NCBI GenBank assembly: GCA_027924585.1
Contig: BSBM01001941.1
Location: 1 to 64,000 of the forward strand
Origin: Larix kaempferi
Taxonomy: Eukaryota > Streptophyta > Pinopsida > Pinales > Pinaceae
Length of the DNA stretch: 64,000 nucleotides
Direction: 5' to 3'
This document shows, piece after piece, positions 57,691 to 64,000 of this stretch (position 1 is the first letter of the stretch; each line of letters starts with the position of its first letter). The translations under genes and the position numbers were made by a program. Under the pieces are notes generated by a model. The model was not told where the DNA came from, ran no database searches, and was given only the letters and a program-made list of their open reading frames with translations.

Positions 57691-60600
57691 ATCTTTTTAG
57701 TGAGTGTTTTAAAACTTTAATGAGAATAGACTTATATTTATTTTAAAGTTAATTATTTTTTAAGTGACACGTGTCAATTGTAGGTTGAGTACAAAAGGAA
57801 TTACACATTTTGTCCATATTGACGCAATGAAACACTAAACTAGTTGTTGAGTTCCCTGTTAGCTTGAATTTCAATTTGGACTTTGTTGATGATATGTGTA
57901 TTATCACGAGCCACAAGAAACGAGTGATAACAAAGAGGACAAAAAGCCAACAAGCAACACTAAAACACAAAAGACTCTCTAGAAGGTAAAAGAGCAAGCA
58001 ACCTCATATCTAAGATCCAGAGACCTCAACACACTGTATCCTCCCCAAGGTGATGAAATTCAAGTCGGATAATACGAAATGAGACACCAATATAGGTGAA
58101 GGGATATCCCTCTACCGAAAGGGATCCCGGGTAAAAGAGACCTAGAAGAATGGTCACTAGGATACCTCGTTCATGACACGTCTGGAAATGTTTTTTGGAG
58201 CTTCTGCCCTTTGGCCCTTGTATAACCAGTGTGGAGGCATAAAAATACAAGGAAAACAATGGATTGATGTCCTTAGGCGCTAAGTGGAGTGCGGTATTTC
58301 ACAAAGTCCGTCCGGAACCAATCCTTGCTGCTTACCCCCGTGGAACGAGAGGCCCACCAACAAATTGGCTTATAACTATGTCAACAAATACCAGAGGATA
58401 TTAGCAACCTAAGAGGAAACAAATATATTTCAGATATAAAATGACAAGGGGAAATTATTTGGATTCCTATCCCCGATGCCCTACCTAACTACATTATTCT
58501 TTTATTTCCTCAAATGAGGTTAATGTGTGTTTAGTTAGGGTATTTAATTTCAGAGGTTGTTGTTTTACTCAAGGGGAGTGGAAGTGTAACTCAATGGTGT
58601 GTAAACTTTACTCAAACCATGCAAATTTGGATGAATTATGCAAGTCTTTTTCCTTTAATGAACTTATAGGTAAGCAAGGAAGAGTTCTTTTTGTTCCCAA
58701 ATGTACAACCCTATGCAAATGCAATTTCAGCCTTTTAATGAATGATAACCAATCATGTAAAACCATACCCAAAGTGACAAAAATAGATCTTTCTATCATT
58801 AACGAATGCAAAAATTCTAATTAGTTTCCTATCTTTTTACACTTGAAAAAGATATATCTAAGCTCTGGGAAAGAAAGATTCTGTAAATGTTTGCAATCAA
58901 ATGCAATGCAAAGAAAAACATTCAATATATTTTTGTAAATCAAATGAATAAGAACATGAAACAATCTTTTATTCTTCTTATGAATGTAAGATCAAGAATG
59001 TCAAATGATCAAACTAAGGCAAGAAGGAATTTTTTTTTTCAAGCTTGCAAATCTAGCAAAAGAGAGACACAAATGAAGCTTCTCTTTGAACAAAGATGGG
59101 AACAAATAATCAATCTACTCCAATAACAAATAAATAGCTAAAGATGCAAAGGAAACGAAGCGCAAAACCCAAGAAAGATGACTTAGAGATACAAGGATGT
59201 CCCAAGTTTTTCAAAGCCAATCACAGTAGTCCAAACTACACAAAATATCCCAAAAGATAGGAAAAACCTTAATATGGGTCAAAGGGACTGTAGGATACAC
59301 GATCCTGGGGATTTTTTTTCCAAATTGATGTTTATTTTAATCAAATCTAATGCAAAAATTCTTTAAAAATGTAAACAAACACACACTCAAACTGTGATGC
59401 AAGAGCACTTATAGCTCCTAATAGATAACAAGAGGTCACACAAATAACCTTGAACCAACATACCAAGGAAAACACTAGCAAAAAGCTTCCAAAAACCCAA
59501 AACAGAGGATTTTCGCACATGTATAGATCAACATAGCGAAAATATGAGATTTTCGTGCCCTGGAACACTCTGGAATAGCAATAATTTGGAAATTTTTCGC
59601 GCCTTAGGATATTGTGGGGGCATGAGAATATGGAATTTTCGCTCTGCAAAGTGTTTTGGGGAAGCGAAATTTTTCCTGTAGGTGTAAAAAACAAAACTTA
59701 GTGCCTAGATTTGAGTAGGGATGAAGTGATGGGTTCAAGAGTCCTCAATGATGACTAAAGAGGATCTAATGTGATGGGAAACAACACTTAGAAGAGGATT
59801 TGATGATCGAAACAAGCAATTAAAGGTGAAACTAGGGAAAAACTCCCCAATACGGTTGCCCGTTTCTGTTATAAGAAAATATCCCTACGGATAGGTGGAT
59901 ATCCCCTTGGGATTGAAAAGGTCACTAATTACCTTCCCAAGACAGAAAGAAGACAAGTGGAACCCTAAAATATTGGATTAGGCATGCACAGGCATTCAAA
60001 CATGAAAAGGAAGGAGAAGAGATAGATGGCTTGCCTCTAACCTGAAAGTTGTCCTAGCTCTGGTTCCAAGCTTAATGTCCAAATCTCTTGAGCCTGTAAC
60101 ATAAGATGGGAAACCAACCTTCCAAACACAAGTCCATCAAGAATATATAATATAACATAGCATATATCAATAAAAGAGACACGACATGAAATAATAGGCC
60201 AAGTTATTATTAAGAAAGCTAAAAGTAGCCATACAAAATGCTATACTTGATGTCCAAAGCAACAACACCTTCTTCCATGCTCTCCTTCATCACCCTTGCA
60301 AGAATCTTAAGATCAAGATGACCTCCTCATGAGTGTTCTCCAATAATTACAGGACCATAGGTTTGGTGTTTCCAAGATCACCCCCCTCCTCATGGATGAC
60401 TCTCTTTAAGTAGGATTTTGGAGACCAACCACTAAGAGGAAATGATGGATCTAAGTGAGGAAGATGTGGATCAAGGATCTAAACTATGCCAAGGAAGGAA
60501 CGTGAGATTCAATTCGAAGGGGGGCCTCATCCCATGGAAATATCCTCGAGATCCAAGATCCAAAATCTAAGTAAAATGGCTATTTAGGGATTTTTGCGCT

Positions 60601-62100
60601 CCCACAACTAAGAAAAGCGCGAAAAAGGTTGTAATTTTCACACCCACATAGGCATGCAGAATTATTTTCGCGCCTTGCACCACTAGCGGGGCGTGAAAAT
60701 ATCTCTAGGAGGCCAATAAGTGGGTTATGTCAAGTGTTTTTCGACCCCTAAGCTGTTGGATTTGCTTCCGAGTGTGACTAAGGAAGGGAACAACATGATG
60801 GCAAAGGGTCCTAACATCCCTAGGAGGCGAAAACACCATGTTTCTCATGGTGATATGACATGAAGATTCTCAATGGTACACAGTGTGACAATTTGAGGAG
60901 TAACAGATGCCTCCTAAAGTGTGAGGTCAGAAGGAATATGATGGCTGAAAAACTTTACCAATAATTAAGTCTGCAATGATATATGAAAGAGAACTAGAGA
61001 AGAGCTACAAGCAAACATCAACAATATGTCTAACAACCTCGAGGCAGGCATACCCATGCTGAAAACAACTAACTCAAAGCATGCCTGGCGACCAATACAT
61101 CATAGATCCATGATAGTACTGACTCAATAATGACTTAAGACAAATCATGACTACTAGACTACAAGTGTAGATCCATGATAAGGCAATGACACACCCACGA
61201 CCAATACAAGAGTGGATCTGTGTGACAGTAAATCAATGATGTCACCAACATAATGTCAATGTGGGAACCTACTCAAAAAATCACCATCGCAACCTGGATG
61301 TGCTAAATAGACTTGAGAACCCTCCCAGGTCTTCTACCTGATCCCAAATCGATACAAATCTAACCGTGTGATTACAAGGTGTTGAAGTCGAACATGGTAG
61401 AAACCACATGATTACTGGTCAATAATGTAAACTGTTAATAAGTGCGAGGGAAATCACCAACGATGATAATTATCCCCAAGGTATCACTAGTACATTCAAC
61501 CAAATGTGAATAGAGGTTTTGACATCGAACATTTGTGGAATCATTCGATCAAAGGTCAATTATGAGAACCTACTATCGAATACGAGGAAACCTCCCATTA
61601 AGGCATGCAGGTACGAAGGTACAAAGGTTGGTTTCTAAGTCTAATTCCTGGATGATGTGTTGAAGTCGATAGGAATAGACTCATCGAAGGAGGGCCATGA
61701 TGAATCCCACATCATCAACACGAAACCCACATAGGAAAGTGATGTGAAGTAATGAATCAGATGAGTATGGAGTGACACAAGGATGTAAAGGCTGACAATA
61801 TTGCAGAGGATGACTCAGGTAAACTTCCCTTTAACATGAATGGAACGACAACAATGAATTGGCAGCATTGACTCAACGAGACAGAGACCAATACATGACA
61901 CAACGATGACTGAGGCATTCTTTAGATGACTTGAAGGAGTGGGACGACTCATGGAATTGGCATGACTCAAAGACAAGTAGATTACCCAACTGTATGACAA
62001 GACGCAAACAGGTTCCATGTTCAAGGGCAACACAAGCTGCCATAAAGCTTTATAAAACAAGCTTAGCTGATTTCTACCCAACCCCCATCATGCTTGATGA
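57691..62100. other. unrecognised repeat-like DNA with TTTTCGCGCC motifs
   Basis: No coding frame matches a known domain. Two similar segments at about 59580-59625 and 60655-60705 share ATTTTCGCGCCTT...G(G)GG(G)CRTGARAATAT. This suggests diverged copies of a repeat, possibly the LTR or UTR of the gypsy element to the right. Confidence 0.35.
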
Positions 62101-62880
62101 GTACCTCTTTGTTTTTTAACGAGCTTGAGGAGGATAACAAATGCTCGGTATAGCTCATCCTTCAGATGATTCCAATCTCACATGTTTTACGAACCCGAGA
62201 AAGGAGGGGTTCGGTCCCAAAATGGTCCTTAGATGTTTGATTTTAAGAGTACAAGGAAGGAAAACTCGATGATTTTTCATGTTTAGAGAGTCTGAAATAA
62301 TCTAAAGAAGAATCCAAAAAGGCCTTTTTCATAATTAATACTACTCATCCTGAAAAAGGGTTAAATTAAAACTGAATAGATGCCCTTTCAAATCCTTTTA
62401 TGAGCGTGAAAAGAAGCAAGTTCGCTTGACGATCTTTTCATATTTTGGGAGTCTGAAAAGAACTTAAAGCAAACTCTAGCGGTTCCTTTTTCGTATAACT
62501 AGTCTCACGAGGTGGAAAAAAGGATAAACTATTACTCGAAAGACGACTTTGTCATGGTTGATAACCGGGTACAAAAAAAGTTAAAAGTTAACTAGGCCCA
62601 GTTCCTTTTCCGTAAATACTCTAGCAAGGCCGGATAAAGAGATAAACCTATACTCCTTAGACACACCTTGTTACTTAATTTTTAACGAGCATGACAACGG
62701 TATCAAAAGCACTCAAAATATTTTTCATGTCTGGATCCAAAGCATGAAAAATGAAAAAGTAATCTCAAACCAATTTTCATGTTTTTAACCAGAGCACGAA
62801 AAATGTGAAAAGTAAGCTCGACACCTCTTACTATTTTTAACGAGCTCGAAGAAAGGTTGGAAGAATGATCGTGGTATCTG
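62101..62880 (-). repeat. irregular repeats with TTTTTAACGAGC words
   Basis: GTTTTTTAACGAGCTTGAGG at about 62110, and ATTTTTAACGAGC at about 62681 and 62834. Between them TTTTCAT.TTT.G.GAGTCTGAAA-type units occur at about 62275 and 62445. They appear to be diverged forerunners of the regular array that follows. Confidence 0.6.
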
Positions 62881-63535
62881 CTTCATTTTTTAACGAGCTT
62901 GCAACATAAAATGAACTATGCTCGGGGTGTTTGTTTCATTTTTTAATGAGCTTGCAACATAAAATGAACTATACCGAGGATGATGGTTTCATTTTTTAGC
63001 GAGCTTGAAGTGGAAACTAAACTATGCTCGTAATGAGGCCCATTGACGGGTTATTTCTCAACATGATATTCGAAGGTTGGAAATTTTGCCCCCAACATTA
63101 TCAGCGAAAGCTAGCAGCTTAAATCTAGTATGATGTCTAGAGGATGGAGACATGCCCCCCAAGCTTTGTTTCGTCTGCCTAAATATGGTGGGAGACTCGA
63201 CTCAATGGGAGAGGAACCTGGTTCATTTTTTAATGAGCTTGACATGGAAAGGGAACTATGCTCATGACGACCTGTTTCATTTTTTAACGAGCTTGACACA
63301 GAAAGGGAACTATGATCGTAGCGACCTGATTTAGTTTTTAACGAGCTTGACACGGAAAGGGAACTATGCTCATGATAGGTTTAGTTTTTACACAAGCATT
63401 AAACTGAAAGTAAACTATGCTTGTAGGGGCCTGTTTCATTTTTACACAAGCTTGAAACATAAAATATCTATGCTTGAAGTAGCCCATTTCATTTTTTAAC
63501 GACCTTAAAACATAATAAAACTATGCTCGAAGTTG
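62881..63535 (-). repeat. ~54-bp tandem repeat array, about nine units, coding-like on minus
   Basis: Units starting TTTCATTTTTTAACGAGCTTG and ending CTATGCTCG..., at about 62882, 62935, 62989, 63220, 63273, 63329, 63378, 63431 and 63484. In the middle lies a ~180-bp insert with CAACATGATRTYC words, which recur at 63546 and 63608. On minus the 63111-63353 part translates to repeated SSSLKNETGRHEHSSLS-like blocks of 18 residues. It lies 3' of the gypsy protease fragment. Confidence 0.82.
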
Positions 63536-63694
63536 GTTCCTTCCCAACATGATGTCCAGAGGTTGGTAGTTTTTCCTCATCATGGGAAACCAGTGGCCTT
63601 AACTCCAACATGATGTATAGAAGCTGGAAACATGCCCCTCTAATATTCCCCTATAATCTTCTTCCATGATGGGAAGAATTTATTAGTTCTCTAA

Positions 63695-64000
63695 CTACTC
63701 AAATCCGATGTGATATCCAGAGCCGAGAGACATGGCTGACGATGGGGGAGGAACCACTAAGACATGCAGAACATTCAGGGAAGTTTGGTGGCTAGCATAC
63801 ATACAATGATTTGTTGTAATAAAGGAAAGCTGATCAATGGTCACTATGTTTCCATGATGAGGAAAATACATCACTCGAAAGAGTGTGGACACTACAAATT
63901 TCATGGCATATACATAATCTCGCCCAAGAAGCAGATTAAAATGTAAGGGACCTTGGACTACCATAACATCAATGCAGACAGTTTTCCCTCCTAAGGTAAT
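63695..64000 (-). pseudogene. Ty3/gypsy protease fragment
   Basis: On minus, from the right edge: GGKTVCIDVMVVQGPLHFNL, LLGRDYVYAMKFVVSTLF, RVMYFPHHGNIVTIDQLSF. This is the end of the retroviral-type aspartic protease of plant gypsy elements, where LLGR is the conserved C-terminal motif. It ends in a TGA at 63697-63695. The catalytic Asp triad and gag would be right of the window. No reverse transcriptase follows on the left; instead there is the tandem repeat. Confidence 0.75.

Noticed and set aside
58525-58824. 99-residue Cys-rich ORF
   Set aside because: No recognised family, no supporting context; likely chance in low-complexity DNA.

Overview
This is nuclear DNA of a land plant, very likely a seed plant with a large, repeat-rich genome. 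The evidence is plant-type Ty1/copia elements with the initiator-Met-tRNA primer site TGGTATCAGAGC, L1-type LINEs whose ORF2 ends in RNase H, a DUF659-type hAT transposon, a nuclear gene with a chloroplast-style RimM domain, and a broken WUSCHEL-related homeobox (WOX) copy. A gymnosperm would fit the low gene density and the old nested repeats, but the sequence alone cannot settle the species. There are no bacterial genes, operons or CRISPR arrays.

Layout. 1-~2.7 kb: hAT transposon, transposase split by one intron, 5' end outside the window; it sits in the pre-integrase region of a minus-strand copia (copia-A, ~2.7-4.9 kb). 4.9-18.9 kb: remains that look like a plus-strand Sirevirus (repeated AGGGGGAG tracts, no coding), split by copia-B (minus, 5084-17126), which is itself split by copia-C (plus, 6399-12385). 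Both have 556-bp LTRs, and the target duplications are visible with one mismatch each. 18902-19710: solo LTR with a perfect 5-bp target duplication. 20123-21450: three exons of a minus-strand plastid RimM gene; its later exons must lie further left, so the repeat nest from 1 to 20 kb may be inside one of its introns. 21.5-23.7 kb: AT-rich DNA with a large hairpin and small tandem duplications.

23758-32896: copia-D (plus), heavily decayed. It carries a nested short copia-E (25118-28801) that keeps only gag and protease, and a tRNA-derived SINE (31657-31882) with a 17-bp target duplication. 33.6-34.5 kb: WOX-like pseudogene with a homeodomain part and a WUS box. 35-42.9 kb: mostly unrecognised AT-rich DNA with a compound CT/TA/GA microsatellite. 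42.9-44.3 kb: 5'-truncated plus-strand LINE. 45.1-57.7 kb: minus-strand LINE-1 interrupted by a second, nearly complete minus-strand LINE-2 (49206-56056, 13-bp target duplication). 57.7-62.2 kb: unrecognised repeat-like DNA with TTTTCGCGCC motifs. 62.9-63.5 kb: ~54-bp tandem repeats, then a Ty3/gypsy protease fragment running off the right edge.

The only gene that looks functional is RimM, and it is incomplete here. Everything else coding is transposon-derived and broken by stops, frameshifts or insertions. The most unusual feature is a regular array of self-complementary hairpin units between the pol stop and the polypurine tract. It is found in copia-B (5 units) and copia-C (4 units, ~92-bp spacing), and copia-D has an unrelated-sequence but similarly placed array of ~30-bp hairpins.
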